DNA of 64,000 nucleotides, taken from contig JAGFNW010000004.1 in assembly GCA_017592665.1 (NCBI GenBank), forward strand, positions 309,251 to 373,250, in the 5' to 3' direction. The notes beneath the pieces were generated by a model. The model was not told where the DNA came from, searched no databases, and saw only the letters and a list, made by a program, of their open reading frames with translations. The stretch's first letter is position 1, and the number at the start of each line of letters is the position of its first letter. Positions 46,867-56,087 of this stretch are shown here, one piece after another. Origin of the DNA: Streptosporangiaceae bacterium NEAU-GS5 (lineage in GTDB: Bacteria > Actinomycetota > Actinomycetes > Streptosporangiales > Streptosporangiaceae). The translations under genes and the position numbers were made by a program.

Positions 46867-48104
46867 ATCCGGTCGAATTCGGGGAGGGTCTTACCCGTCG
46901 TGGCGATGTTCTCCACCTGGACGCCGGGCACCGCCAGGCCGATCACCGCGCCCGCGGTGGCCATCCGGTGGTCCTCGTAGGTGTGGAAGACCCCGCCGGT
47001 CAGCGGCCGGGGGCGGATCTCCAGCCCGTCGTCGGTCTCGCTCGCGTCGCCGCCCAGCCGGTTGATCTCCGTGACCAGGGCCGCGAGGCGGTCGGTCTCG
47101 TGGCCGCGGATGTGGGCCACGCCGCGGATGCGGGTCGGGCCGTCGGCGAGCGCGCCCAGCGCGGCGATGGTCGGGGTCAGCTCGGAGACGTCGCGGAGGT
47201 CGGCGTCGACGCCGGTGATCGAGCCGCCGCTCACCCGCAGTCCTTCCTCCGTACGCGTGACCGAGGCGCCCATGGCGGTGAGGAGCTCGCGCAGCTGGTC
47301 GCCGGGCTGGGTGGTCTCCTGCGGCCAGTCGGGCACCGTGACCTCGCCGCCGCTGACCATCGCGGCCGCGAAGAACGGCGCGGCGTTGGACAGGTCGGGC
47401 TCGACGGTCACGTCCGTGGCGCGGATCGGGCCGGGCTCCACCCGCCAGACGTCCCTTTCCGAGTCGTCGACCGTGACCCCGCGCTCGCGGAGCATCTGGA
47501 CGGTCATCGCGATGTGCGGCATGGAGGGGACGGGCGGGCCGCTGTGCCGTACGGTCACGCCTTTTTCGAAGCGGGCGGCGGCGAGCAGCAGGCCGGAGAC
47601 GAACTGGGACGAGCCCGAGGCGTCGAGGACGATCTCGCCGCCGGACAGCGGGCCGCTGATCGTGAACGGCAGGGCGTCGCCGTCGACCCGGGCGCCGAGG
47701 ACGCGCAGCGCGCCGAGGATGGCGCCCATGGGCCGCTTACGCGCGTGCGGATCGCCGTCGAAGGCCACCGGCTCGGCGGCGAGCGCCGCGACCGGTGGCA
47801 CGAAGCGCATGACGGTGCCGGCCAGGCCCACGTCGACGGCCCCGCCGCCCCTGATGGGGCCGGGGGTGACGGCCCAGTCGGCGGCCGAGACGCTCTCGCC
47901 GGACGCTGTCATTCCAGCGCCGAGCGCGGCGAGCGCGCGTGCCATGAGGTCGGCGTCGCGGCTGCGCAGCGCGCGGCGCACCGTGCCGGGGCCGTCGGCG
48001 AGGGCGGCCAGCAGCAGCGCGCGGTTGGTGGCCGACTTCGAGCCGGGGACGCGCACGACGGCGTTGACGGGCCCGGAGGCCACCGGGGCTGGCCACAGCG
48101 ACAT
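46833..48104 (-). CDS. aroA: 3-phosphoshikimate 1-carboxyvinyltransferase (EPSP synthase)
   Basis: 423 aa, ATG at 48104. Shikimate pathway. Motifs are [20 protein letters not shown] near the N-terminus, [21 protein letters not shown] and [11 protein letters not shown], ending with a [13 protein letters not shown] motif. It overlaps rsgA and the two are probably co-transcribed. Confidence 0.95.
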   Translation of the reverse strand: MSLWPAPVASGPVNAVVRVPGSKSATNRALLLAALADGPGTVRRALRSRDADLMARALAALGAGMTASGESVSAADWAVTPGPIRGGGAVDVGLAGTVMRFVPPVAALAAEPVAFDGDPHARKRPMGAILGALRVLGARVDGDALPFTISGPLSGGEIVLDASGSSQFVSGLLLAAARFEKGVTVRHSGPPVPSMPHIAMTVQMLRERGVTVDDSERDVWRVEPGPIRATDVTVEPDLSNAAPFFAAAMVSGGEVTVPDWPQETTQPGDQLRELLTAMGASVTRTEEGLRVSGGSITGVDADLRDVSELTPTIAALGALADGPTRIRGVAHIRGHETDRLAALVTEINRLGGDASETDDGLEIRPRPLTGGVFHTYEDHRMATAGAVIGLAVPGVQVENIATTGKTLPEFDRMWARMLSGEAS

Positions 48105-48138
48105 GCATGAATCCTAGTAGGTGAGGCAGGCTGTCCTT

Positions 48139-48855
48139 ATGTGCGGACGCTACGCCTCGGCGCGCAAGCGCCATGAGCTGCTCGAGGAGTTCGAGATCGA
48201 GCTGGACTCCGAAGAGGAGCTCGAGCCCGACTACAACGTGGCCCCCACCAAGGACGTCTACGCGGTGATGAGCCGGGTGCCCCGGGTCGAGGGCGCCGAG
48301 CGGCCCGTGCGGCAGCTGCGTGTGGTCCGCTGGGGTCTCGTGCCGAGCTGGGCCAAGGATCCGTCGATCGGGTCGCGGCTGATCAACGCCCGGATGGAGA
48401 CGCTGACGGAGAAGCCGGCGTTCCGCCGCGCGTTCGCCTCGCGCCGCTGCCTGCTGCCCGCCGACGGTTACTACGAGTGGCTGCCGCAGGCGGAGAAGAA
48501 GAAGCAGCCCTTCTACATCCATCCGGCCGACGGCGGCGTGCTGGCCATGGCCGGACTGTACGAGTTCTGGAAGGACGCCGAGGAGAACTGGCTCGTCACC
48601 TGCACGGTGATCACGACGAGCGCGGAGGATCACCTGGGCCACATCCACGACCGGATGCCCATGATGATCCCGCAGGACAAGTGGCCCGAGTGGCTCGACC
48701 CGAATGTCTCTGACGCGTCGACACTCCTTGTCCCCGCCAGCGCGGGACGCCTTACCGCCTATCCCGTGTCAACCGATGTCAACAACGTGAAGAACAACGG
48801 ATCCGAGCTCATAGCCCCTCTGGAGGGCGGCGAGGAGGACAACCTTCTCTTCTGA
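48139..48855 (+). CDS. SRAP (SOS-response-associated peptidase) family protein
   Basis: 238 aa. The ATG at 48139 puts the catalytic Cys at position 2 (MCGRYASARK), as the family requires. Other SRAP residues are in NVAPTKDVYAV, SRLINARMET, RRCLLPADGYYEW and the HIHDRMPMM motif. HMCES/YedK proteins crosslink to abasic sites in single-stranded DNA to protect them. It is divergent from aroA. Confidence 0.93.
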   Translation: MCGRYASARKRHELLEEFEIELDSEEELEPDYNVAPTKDVYAVMSRVPRVEGAERPVRQLRVVRWGLVPSWAKDPSIGSRLINARMETLTEKPAFRRAFASRRCLLPADGYYEWLPQAEKKKQPFYIHPADGGVLAMAGLYEFWKDAEENWLVTCTVITTSAEDHLGHIHDRMPMMIPQDKWPEWLDPNVSDASTLLVPASAGRLTAYPVSTDVNNVKNNGSELIAPLEGGEEDNLLF

Positions 48856-48970
48856 GTGTAAAGATCCCGCCAAGTGGGCATCCGGTGAGGAAAGTAACCT
48901 GAAGATGTCCTGCCGGTAGACCGGGGATGCACGGCAGGCCGACTCCCCACCGTCCCGGAGGTGCGGATTC

Positions 48971-49303
48971 GTGGACGACGCGACCGCGCGTAAGCGCTTG
49001 CTGGCGATGCTCGAAGAGCTGGATCGATCCATCGGCATGCTCCTTGGGGAGCCCGCTCCCGTACGCGACAGGTCGTTATCCGACGCGGGCGCCGACCTCA
49101 CCGACGCCGACCGCACGCGCGCGCTCCTGGACGTGACCACCGGCCAGAAATCCGCCGTCCTCGCCGCGCTCAAGCGGCTCGACGAGGGCGTCTACGGGCG
49201 CTGCGTGGACTGCGGCAAGCCCGTGCCGGAGGGCCGGCTGGAAGCCCGCCCCGACGCCGCCCGCTGCGTCAACTGCCAAGCCAAAGCAGAACGCCGCCGC
49301 TAA
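48971..49303 (+). CDS. DksA/TraR-type zinc-finger protein
   Basis: 110 aa, GTG at 48971. An N-terminal helical part (about 1-70) precedes the C4 zinc finger RCVDCGKPVPEGRLEARPD and CVNCQAKAE. It is shorter than DksA, similar to the many small TraR/DksA proteins of actinobacteria. A role at the RNA polymerase secondary channel is plausible but unproven. Confidence 0.88.
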   Translation: MDDATARKRLLAMLEELDRSIGMLLGEPAPVRDRSLSDAGADLTDADRTRALLDVTTGQKSAVLAALKRLDEGVYGRCVDCGKPVPEGRLEARPDAARCVNCQAKAERRR

Positions 49304-49528
49304 CAGCGCTCCCCAACCCCAACGCACCACCCCCCAAAGCCCACCCAAACGCGCGCCCACCGGAGCCCCGAAGCCCGGAGCCGCCCCCCCAAGCCACCCG
49401 AAGCCGCCCTCAGCGGCGATCCCCCCGACCGACAGGGCAGCCCCCGAACCGGGCCACTAGCAGGAGTTATCTCCAACCCGGATTTCTCCAGCCGAGGGGG
49501 TTACCTCCGGCGAGCGGCCAGTGGTGGT
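49304..49528. other. C-rich intergenic stretch, no gene seen
   Basis: The stretch after the DksA/TraR gene is C-rich on the plus strand with no reading frame of coding character. It leads into the left arm of the large inverted repeat. Confidence 0.6.
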
Positions 49529-49796
49529 GCCTCCGGCGGGGGCGCTCCGACTCCGGGATGGTGTCGCCCCCTTCTCGCCCACCCTCGACCCGGGCAAGCT
49601 CAGCAGACCGTCTCCTTCGGCTCAAGCCCGGCCGTGCGGGTTGGCGTCCGCGTGCTGTGGAAGGTGCCCGCGCTGATGGACACGCGAGGCCGGGCTTGCC
49701 CCTTCGTCACCGGCCCGCTTCTGCTTCGCCTCGGGTCGACGGCGGACGGGAAGGGGCCAGCTCAGGGGCGACGCACGCGCGACGAGCATTGGCCGC
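49529..49796 (+). repeat. Left arm of a 268-bp inverted repeat
   Basis: This arm matches the reverse complement of 50618-50886 along its length with few differences. Exact blocks include one starting GCCTCCGGCGGGGGCGCTCC. Each arm also contains an internal hairpin, AAGCCCGGCC against GGCCGGGCTT. Reading frames through the arm look non-coding. One shared frame (RACPFVTGPLLLRLGSTADG) exists in both arms but has no start, partner or recognisable family. Confidence 0.85.
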
Positions 49797-49991
49797 TGAC
49801 ACCCTTCCGCAGGGTCTTGCACCTTCGCGAGATCTGGATTTCGGGGCAGACCATAATCCCGGCTCCGGTCCCGTGCGGGCAGGTCCGTTTCGAGCTGGTT
49901 CACGCCGCTCCCGGTTCCGCCGACACCCGCGCCTGCCGCCGGGTGCCAGCCGGGCGGGCCTGCGCAGACACGCGCGGGCCTGCGGATCTTT

Positions 49992-50058
49992 CTTGTCGTC
50001 CCTGTGGCACATTTCCGGAGATCGGAAAACGCTCGCTTTGTGCCATAGGGACGACAAG
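49992..50058. repeat. Long hairpin with 20-bp arms
   Basis: CTTGTCGTCCCTGTGGCACA (49992-50011) pairs with 50039-50058 with one mismatch. The 27-nt interior folds again (TTTCCG against CGGAAA). It lies between the two 268-bp arms. It could be a REP-like element, a transposon remnant or a structured RNA. Confidence 0.7.
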
Positions 50059-50325
50059 TGAGATCGCCCGCTCCCGGACGTGACCTGGGCTGCCACCGGA
50101 CAGCCGACGGCCCGCCACCGGGTTGCCGCTGCGCTGCGCCGGGCTGTCGGCCGCGAGGACCGAAACCCCGCCGGGGCCGCACCCGGTCCGGAGCCGACCT
50201 GTCCGAACACGGGCAAAGACGATCAAACCCGACCTGGGCGCGGGCTCGGGGCCAGCCAGGCCGGGCGATAAGCAGAGCCAAGCCCGGCATCCCAGACCCG
50301 TAGCGGCACTCGCGCCGCGGGAAGA

Positions 50326-50575
50326 GCACGCCACGGAGAGGGCCACGTCACGGCAGAAGAGCATGCCGCGCGAGAAGAGCATGCTGCCGCGCGAGAGGGA
50401 CGCGCCGCACGCGACGAGCATGCGGTGACAGAGGGACGCACCGCGCGCACGGGGAAGAGGGCGCCGCGCGGGAGGAGCATGCCGCGCGGGAGGGATGCGG
50501 CGAGCGGAAACACGCCGCCCGGGGAGGGACGCGGCGGGCGGAGAGCACGACGCCGCTCGCGGGGTGGGTTTACCC
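50326..50575. repeat. Degenerate tandem repeat, about 18-21-bp period
   Basis: About a dozen imperfect units of the type GAGAAGAGCATGCCGCGC are found in a row, e.g. near 50355, 50372, 50478 and 50496. Base composition is A/G/C-rich and T-poor on the plus strand. A minus-strand frame would read low-complexity Ser/Arg/Ala/Pro peptides, which I regard as a by-product. The stretch between this and the long hairpin (50059-50325) holds nothing I recognise. Confidence 0.6.
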
Positions 50576-50617
50576 AGCGCTGCAGGGGCGCGCCGTTGAA
50601 GTGGGCGCCAACCCTTC

Positions 50618-50886
50618 GCGGCCAACGCGCGACGCGCGTGCGTCGCCCCTGAGCTGGCCCCTTCCCGTCCGCCGTCGACCCGAGGCGAAGCAGAAGCGGG
50701 CCGGTGACGAAGGGGCAAGCCCGGCCTCGCTTGTCCATCAACCCGGGCACCTTCCACAGCACGCGGACGCCAACCCGCACGGCCGGGCTTGAGCGAAGGA
50801 GACGGTCTGCTGAGCTTGCCCGGGGTCGAGGGTGGGCGGGAAGGGGGTGGATCCCTTCTCGGAGTCGGAGCGCCCCCGCCGGAGGC
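50618..50886 (-). repeat. Right arm of the 268-bp inverted repeat
   Basis: Reverse complement of the left arm at 49529-49796, with an 821-bp interior between them. The differences cluster around short runs, for example near 50740 and 50848. Confidence 0.85.
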
Positions 50887-51086
50887 AATCCCCCGGCCAC
50901 TCCCTCAGACGGCTGACCTCTCAGGGGGCCAATCCCTCAGGTGCCCTCCCCCAGGCTGCCCATCCTTCGGGTGGCTCGGTTCCCCGGGTGGCTCGGTTCC
51001 TGGGCGGTCCGCTTGAGGCGCGCGGTCCTCCCCCGCCCTCACATGCAGTGGCCATGCCGAGGCGCAACCCAGGGCGAGGGCGGCTG
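50887..51086. other. Intergenic stretch with a short tandem repeat
   Basis: GGGTGGCTCGGTTCC occurs twice in tandem (about 50969-51001). No gene is seen before the 3' end of the methyltransferase gene. Confidence 0.5.
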
Positions 51087-51818
51087 TTAGGGCTTGTGGA
51101 CGCTTGCTACCAGGTGGATGCCGACGGTGTCTTCGTCGGCGGGGTGGGCGTCGAGCTCGGTGCGTACGAGCCAGGCCAGGGAACGGCCATCGGCGCCGAG
51201 CACGTGGTCGACGGTGGAGGGGGACAGGACGGTCCGTGGCCGGAGCCAGTCGACCTTCAGCCCCGCGCCCGACAGCACCTCGCGAAGCTGCGCGCTGGTG
51301 AAGCAGCGGGTGATGCTCCCGTCCGGCCACGGCACGAGCATGACCTCGCCCGTCTGGCACAGGTGCTCCCACTTGTTCTGCTCGGCGAGGATCGCCATGC
51401 CGAGCACGAGCGAGTCGACGCAGATCAGGGCCCGGCCGCCGGGCTTCAGCACGCGCGCCACGTCGGCGACGGCCGACTCGGCCATGATCTCGATGGACAT
51501 GGCCCGCTCTTCGGCGATCACGCCGTCGACGCTCTCGTCGGGCAGGAAGGCGAGATCGTCGGCGCGTACGCGCTGGACGAGCCCGGCCTCGGCGAGGGCC
51601 GGCGCGGGCCGGCGGAAGTCGACCACCTCGACCACGCGATGGCCGGCGCGCGCCGCCTGGGAGGGCCAGCGACCGCGACCGCCCGACAGATCGAGCAGGA
51701 CAGCGGGCCGCCGCGGCAGCCATTGCCGCAGCTGCTCGGCGACCACGGCGCGGTAGAAGGTCCAGTAAGGCCCGAGAGAGCCCGAGCCATTAAGTTCGTT
51801 GGCTGGAATAGGCAGCAC
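51087..51818 (-). CDS. Class I SAM-dependent methyltransferase
   Basis: 243 aa, GTG at 51818. The SAM-binding motif I reads [20 protein letters not shown], followed by the acidic [25 protein letters not shown] and [17 protein letters not shown]. The substrate cannot be predicted. It is divergent from sigR, with the two starts about 215 bp apart. Confidence 0.82.
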   Translation of the reverse strand: MLPIPANELNGSGSLGPYWTFYRAVVAEQLRQWLPRRPAVLLDLSGGRGRWPSQAARAGHRVVEVVDFRRPAPALAEAGLVQRVRADDLAFLPDESVDGVIAEERAMSIEIMAESAVADVARVLKPGGRALICVDSLVLGMAILAEQNKWEHLCQTGEVMLVPWPDGSITRCFTSAQLREVLSGAGLKVDWLRPRTVLSPSTVDHVLGADGRSLAWLVRTELDAHPADEDTVGIHLVASVHKP

Positions 51819-51858
51819 AGCGGCTCCTGGACGTCGGGTTTCCGGACTCGGCCGGCAC

Positions 51859-52020
51859 GGTATTTCTTCCCCACACCAGCGTTTTCGTCACCTTCAGACT
51901 GCACCGGGAACAGACTCTACGCCTGCCATGTTCAGGATGGGCATGAACACGTTGCTGCTCCAGCGAGCCCCCGAGAGTCCTGGGGTCGCAGGGCCGGTAT
52001 TCTCGGGTAGGTACGGGGTT
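51859..52020 (+). promoter_or_regulatory. Two tandem SigR-type promoter motifs upstream of sigR
   Basis: GGTAT-N17-GTT occurs at 51859-51883 and again at 51996-52020. The SigR/SigH consensus is GGAAT/C with 16-19 bp before GTT, so each differs at one fixed base. The downstream motif would start transcription only a few bases before the ATG at 52033, giving a nearly leaderless message. The upstream one would allow a longer isoform from an ATG at 51928. Confidence 0.5.
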
Positions 52021-52032
52021 ACCACGAAGCGA

Positions 52033-52656
52033 ATGCAGGCACAGGGGGTGGGTCCGGTCTCCAGGACAGCTGAGGAGACGCTGGAGCAGCGCGGTGAGCG
52101 GTTCGAGCGCGATGTCATGCCGTATCTCGACCAGCTCTACTCCGCCGCGCTCCGGATGACCCGCAACGCGGCGGATGCCGAAGACCTGGTCCAGGAGACG
52201 TTCGCCAAGGCGTTCGCGTCCTTCCACCAGTTCCAGGAAGGCACGAATCTCAAAGCCTGGCTCTATCGGATCCTCACCAACACCTTCATCAACAGCTATC
52301 GCAAGAAGCAGCGTGAGCCCAAGCAGGCGGGCACTGAGGAGATCGAAGACTGGCAGCTTGCGCGCGCCGAGTCGCACACCTCGAGCGGCCTGAAGTCGGC
52401 CGAGGCCGAGGCGCTCGAGCATCTGCCGGACAGCGACGTGAAAAGCGCTCTGCAGGCGCTCCCCGAGGAGTTCCGCATCGCGGTCTACCTGGCCGATGTG
52501 GAGGGCTTCCCGTATAAGGAGATCGCCGACATCATGGGCACCCCGATCGGGACCGTGATGTCGCGGCTGCACCGAGGCCGCAGGCAGCTGCGCGCCCAAC
52601 TCGAGGATTACGCGCGGGAGCGCGGCCTGGTGCCTGCGGAGGAGTCCCGGTCATGA
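52033..52656 (+). CDS. sigR: Redox-responsive ECF sigma factor SigR
   Basis: 207 aa from the ATG at 52033. Sigma region 2 has [35 protein letters not shown] and [20 protein letters not shown]. Region 4 has [20 protein letters not shown] and [18 protein letters not shown]. These closely match streptomycete SigR and mycobacterial SigH. Its stop overlaps the start of rsrA. An in-frame ATG at 51928 could give a longer isoform, as known for SigR'. Confidence 0.93.
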   Translation: MQAQGVGPVSRTAEETLEQRGERFERDVMPYLDQLYSAALRMTRNAADAEDLVQETFAKAFASFHQFQEGTNLKAWLYRILTNTFINSYRKKQREPKQAGTEEIEDWQLARAESHTSSGLKSAEAEALEHLPDSDVKSALQALPEEFRIAVYLADVEGFPYKEIADIMGTPIGTVMSRLHRGRRQLRAQLEDYARERGLVPAEESRS

Positions 52657-52928
52657 GTTGCGGAAACCACCACGACACCGACTGTAGCGAGGTCCTCGAC
52701 CAGGTCTACGCCTATCTCGACGGCGAGCTCGACGAGGACCGACGCGCCGACATCCGCCAGCACCTGGACGAGTGCCACCCCTGTCTCGAGGAGTTCGGCC
52801 TCGACCAGGTCGTGAAACAGCTGGTGGCCAAGCACTGCGGGTGCGACCCGGTCCCCGATGATCTGCGCTCCAAAGTGCTGGCGAGAATCGCCGAAGTACG
52901 CGCCGAAGGGCTGGCCGGTAACCTCTAA
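52653..52928 (+). CDS. rsrA: Zinc-containing redox anti-sigma factor RsrA
   Basis: 91 aa, ATG at 52653 overlapping sigR. The ZAS motif is His37-X3-Cys41-X2-Cys44 (HLDECHPC), with Cys3 and Cys11 at the same positions as in S. coelicolor RsrA. Further cysteines are at 62 and 64 (HCGCDP). Disulfide formation would release SigR under thiol oxidation. Confidence 0.95.
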   Translation: MSCGNHHDTDCSEVLDQVYAYLDGELDEDRRADIRQHLDECHPCLEEFGLDQVVKQLVAKHCGCDPVPDDLRSKVLARIAEVRAEGLAGNL

Positions 52929-52937
52929 GCTCGCCGT

Positions 52938-53867
52938 ATGCGTATCGCGGTGACGGGCGGGGCCGGCTTCATCGGATCACATCTGGTCGATCGGCTGCTG
53001 GGCGACGGGCATGAGGTGGTGGTCGTCGACGACCTGTCCACCGGGGCCACCCGCAATCGCGATGCCGAGACGCACGTGATGGACGTGCGCGACCCCGAGC
53101 TGGCCGACCTGTTCACGGTGTTCAGGCCCGAGGCCGTATGCCACCTGGCGGCGCAGATCAGCGTCCGCGGCAGCGTGGCCGACCCGAGGCGCGACGCCAG
53201 GATCAACGTTGAGGGCACGGTCAACGTGCTGGAGTCCGCACGGCTCGCCGGGGTCCGAAAGGTCGTCTACGCCTCGTCGGTCGCCGTCTACGGGCGTCCC
53301 GCGACCATCCCGGTGCCGGGAGACGCGGCCACGGACCCGCGCTCGCCGTATGCCGCCTCGAAACTGAGCGGCGAGCTCTACCTCACCACTTTCCGCGCCC
53401 TCTACGGCGTCGAATACACCACGCTCGTGCTGTCCAACGTCTTCGGCCCGCGCCAGTCCCCCGCCGGCGAGGCCGGCGTGGTCGCCATTTTCACCGACGC
53501 GCTGCTGTCCGGAAAGCCCACGGTCCTCTACGGCGACGGCGCACAGACCCGCGACTACGTCTACGTCGACGACGTGGTCGACGGCTTCGCCCGGGCGTGC
53601 ACCCGGGGCGACGGCGGCCGGTTCAACCTGGGCACGGGCGTCCAGACCACCGACCGTGAGCTGCACTCGCTCGTGGCGGCGGCGGCCGACGCGCCGGACG
53701 AGCCGGGTCTCGCGCCGGCCCGGCTGGGCGACCTGCCGGCCATGGCCGTCGACCCTCGGCCCGCGTACGAAGGCCTGGGGTGGGAGCCCCGCACAGACCT
53801 CGCAGCAGCCCTGAAAGCGACCGTTGAGTGGACACGCCGGAAAGGTGACGACCCAAGTCGGGTCTGA
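52938..53867 (+). CDS. NAD-dependent sugar-nucleotide epimerase/dehydratase
   Basis: 309 aa, ATG at 52938. Extended SDR family: the Rossmann loop VTGGAGFIGSHLVDRLL, the catalytic SPYAASKLSGELY (Tyr-X3-Lys) and FGPRQSP. It is most like UDP-glucose 4-epimerase-type enzymes, but the exact substrate is uncertain. It begins 9 bp after rsrA. Confidence 0.88.
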   Translation: MRIAVTGGAGFIGSHLVDRLLGDGHEVVVVDDLSTGATRNRDAETHVMDVRDPELADLFTVFRPEAVCHLAAQISVRGSVADPRRDARINVEGTVNVLESARLAGVRKVVYASSVAVYGRPATIPVPGDAATDPRSPYAASKLSGELYLTTFRALYGVEYTTLVLSNVFGPRQSPAGEAGVVAIFTDALLSGKPTVLYGDGAQTRDYVYVDDVVDGFARACTRGDGGRFNLGTGVQTTDRELHSLVAAAADAPDEPGLAPARLGDLPAMAVDPRPAYEGLGWEPRTDLAAALKATVEWTRRKGDDPSRV

Positions 53868-53900
53868 TGTTGTGCGGCCTTGAGACGGTAGCGTGCCAAT

Positions 53901-54680
53901 GTGACGGGTTACAGCGACGATCTGCGCCTCGCGCACGTGATGGCCGACGCCGCGGACGACATCACCATGCGCCGGTTCAAGGCGGTCGACCTCAAGGTCG
54001 ACACGAAGCCTGACCTTACGCCGGTGAGTGATGCCGACCGCGCGGTCGAGGAGGCCATCCGCGGCACGCTGCGCCGGGCCAGGCCGCGTGACGCCGTCGT
54101 GGGCGAGGAGTTCGGCAAGACCGGCTACGGCATGCGCTCATGGGTGATCGACCCCATCGACGGCACGAAGAACTACGTGCGCGGGGTGCCCATCTGGGCC
54201 ACGCTCATCTCCCTGATGGAGGAGGGCAAGGTCGTGGTGGGCGTCGTGTCCGCGCCCGCGCTCCAGCGCCGCTGGTGGGCCGCCAAGGACGGCGGCTCCT
54301 GGACCGGGCGCAGCCTGACCAAGGCCACCCGCTGCCAGGTCTCCTCGGTCGGCCGGCTGGAGGACGCCTCGTTCGCGTTCTCCGACCTGGAGGAGTGGGA
54401 GAAGGCCGGCAAGCTCGACAACTTCCTCGACCTGACCCGCGCCGTGTGGCGCACCAGAGGCTATGGCGACTTCTGGTCGCACATGATGGTCGCCGACGGG
54501 TCGGTCGACGTCTCCGCCGAGCCCGAGCTGTCTCCATGGGACATGGCGGCTCTGACCATCATCGTCGAGGAGGCGGGCGGCTCGTGCACCGCCGCCAACG
54601 GGACCGCTCCACTCGACGCAGGCAGTCTCGTGTGCAGCAACGGCCTGCTCCACGGCGAAGTGCTGAAGAAGCTCTCCTAG
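53901..54680 (+). CDS. hisN: Histidinol-phosphatase / inositol-monophosphatase-like
   Basis: 259 aa, GTG at 53901. The metal-dependent phosphatase fold is shown by VGEEFGKTGYG, WVIDPIDGTKNYVRGVPIWA and the C-terminal SPWDMAALTIIVEEAGGSC. The TKNYVRG segment is typical of actinobacterial HisN, which makes histidinol. Inositol phosphatase activity cannot be excluded. Confidence 0.85.
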   Translation: MTGYSDDLRLAHVMADAADDITMRRFKAVDLKVDTKPDLTPVSDADRAVEEAIRGTLRRARPRDAVVGEEFGKTGYGMRSWVIDPIDGTKNYVRGVPIWATLISLMEEGKVVVGVVSAPALQRRWWAAKDGGSWTGRSLTKATRCQVSSVGRLEDASFAFSDLEEWEKAGKLDNFLDLTRAVWRTRGYGDFWSHMMVADGSVDVSAEPELSPWDMAALTIIVEEAGGSCTAANGTAPLDAGSLVCSNGLLHGEVLKKLS

Positions 54681-54687
54681 AGCCTTT

Positions 54688-55479
54688 CTAGAGGGCCAGT
54701 GTGTGCGCCACGGCCGACATGAGGCTGCCACGGTAGGCCTCGCCGTAGAGGCAGACGTGCACCAGCAGAGGATGCAGCTGATGCATCGGCACGCGCTCAC
54801 GCCAGCCCTCGGCGAGGGGCCTCTCCTCGTGGTAGGCCGCGAGGATCGTGTTCAAGTGCGGTGCGCCGAACAGGGCCAGCATGGCGAGGTCGGTCTCCCG
54901 GTGGCCGCCGTGCGCGGCCGGGTCGATCAGCGTGACCCGGTCACCGGACCAGAGCAGGTTTCCGCTCCACAGGTCGCCGTGGATACGGCTCGGCGGCTCC
55001 CCCGGTCCTGAAATTTCAGGAATGTAGGCGCAGGCTTCCTCGATCAGCTCCACGTCGGCCGGCGAGAGTTGCCGGTTGTCGCGCGCGAGCCGTACGAAGG
55101 GAAGGACGCGGCGCGCCACGTAGAAACTCGGCCAGTCGTCACCGGCGCGGTTGTCCATGGGCAGCTCGGCGATGAATCCCGGCCAGGGCGCGCCGAAGCC
55201 GGACGCGCCGGAGGCGTGCAGCCGGGCCAGCTCCCGCCCGAATCGCTCGGCCACCGGTGCCGACGCGTGCGTCGTCGGCACCCAGGTGAGCACCAGCGTG
55301 CGGGAGTCGACCGCCAGCACCTCGGGCACCGCGACCGCCCCGGCCTCGGCCAGCCAGCGCAGCCCCGCGGCCTCGGAGCCGAACTCGGCCCCCCGTTTGA
55401 TGAACACCGGGTGTCCATCGAGTTCACCCCGGTGCAACGTCCAGGCGTGGCTGGACCCGAGATCTTCAGTGATCTTCAA
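54688..55479 (-). CDS. Fructosamine-kinase-like protein
   Basis: 263 aa from the TTG at 55479, which overlaps the end of the upstream phosphatase gene by 14 bp. APH/kinase fold motifs are VFIKRGAEFGSEAAGLRWL, IHGDLWSGNLLWSGDRVTLID and DPAAHGGHRETDLAML. It likely phosphorylates protein-bound ketoamines for deglycation. It converges with hisN. Confidence 0.87.
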   Translation of the reverse strand: MKITEDLGSSHAWTLHRGELDGHPVFIKRGAEFGSEAAGLRWLAEAGAVAVPEVLAVDSRTLVLTWVPTTHASAPVAERFGRELARLHASGASGFGAPWPGFIAELPMDNRAGDDWPSFYVARRVLPFVRLARDNRQLSPADVELIEEACAYIPEISGPGEPPSRIHGDLWSGNLLWSGDRVTLIDPAAHGGHRETDLAMLALFGAPHLNTILAAYHEERPLAEGWRERVPMHQLHPLLVHVCLYGEAYRGSLMSAVAHTLAL

Positions 55480-55921
55480 GGTATTCGACCACGCCGTCAG
55501 CGGCCGCCTCGACCATGGTCAGGACGGGCTCGAACCTGCCGTTGTAGTAGGGATCGGGCACCTCGGCGTCGTCTGGAGCGTCCGGATCGAAGCTGCGCAA
55601 CAGCCGCACGTCGGCGTCGTCGGGCGCGATCCTGCGCACGGCCCGCAGATTGTCATGATCCATCACCAGGATCAGGTCGCGCCCGGCGAACCACGATTGG
55701 TCGAACTGCCTGGCACGATGCGCCGAACCGTCATAGCCGTGCCGGCGCAGAATGTCGAGCGCGCGGTCGTCCATGGACTCACCGACATGCCAGCCGCCGG
55801 TGCCGGCGCTGTCGACCTCGACGTCCTCGACACCACGCTCGGTCAGCTTCTGCCGCAGCACCACTTCAGCTATCGGTGACCGGCAGATGTTGCCCATGCA
55901 GACGAGGGTGACCCGCTTCAT
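55466..55921 (-). CDS. Low-molecular-weight protein tyrosine phosphatase
   Basis: 151 aa, ATG at 55921. The P-loop CMGNICRSP (C-X5-R-S) begins at Cys8, and the general acid is in VPDPYYNG. It is co-transcribed with and overlaps the fructosamine-kinase-like gene. The targets are unknown. Confidence 0.92.
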   Translation of the reverse strand: MKRVTLVCMGNICRSPIAEVVLRQKLTERGVEDVEVDSAGTGGWHVGESMDDRALDILRRHGYDGSAHRARQFDQSWFAGRDLILVMDHDNLRAVRRIAPDDADVRLLRSFDPDAPDDAEVPDPYYNGRFEPVLTMVEAAADGVVEYLEDH

Positions 55922-55995
55922 GAACGCTATGATCCACCATCAGGCCCGTGACCTGCTCGTTATTTGTTCGGATGGCCACAGACGCGACCGGGGCC

Positions 55996-56017
55996 GTTCA
56001 CTGCGCGTTCACCTTTA
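55996..56017 (+). promoter_or_regulatory. PHO box (PhoP direct repeat) upstream of pstS
   Basis: GTTCACTGCGC and GTTCACCTTTA form the 11-bp direct repeat typical of actinobacterial PhoP sites. A -10-like TTAGGT lies at 56026-56031. This predicts induction under phosphate starvation. Confidence 0.8.
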
Positions 56018-56087
56018 GCAGGGAATTAGGTCATCTTGCCTCCCTACTGTCCATGACTGTCGAAGGAACAAGTGGGAGGAATCAACC

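Noticed and set aside
49634..50083. Possible protein genes through the inverted repeat arms and interior
   Set aside because: Frames exist on both strands with Arg/Pro/Ala-rich composition, no ribosome site, no recognisable domain and no conservation pattern beyond the repeat itself.
50326..50575. CRISPR array
   Set aside because: Units are imperfect, only 18-21 bp and contiguous, without spacers or cas genes.
50223..50900. Minus-strand frame with SSRAACSSRA-like repeats
   Set aside because: It is the reading of the degenerate tandem DNA repeat and right arm. Low complexity, no start signal.
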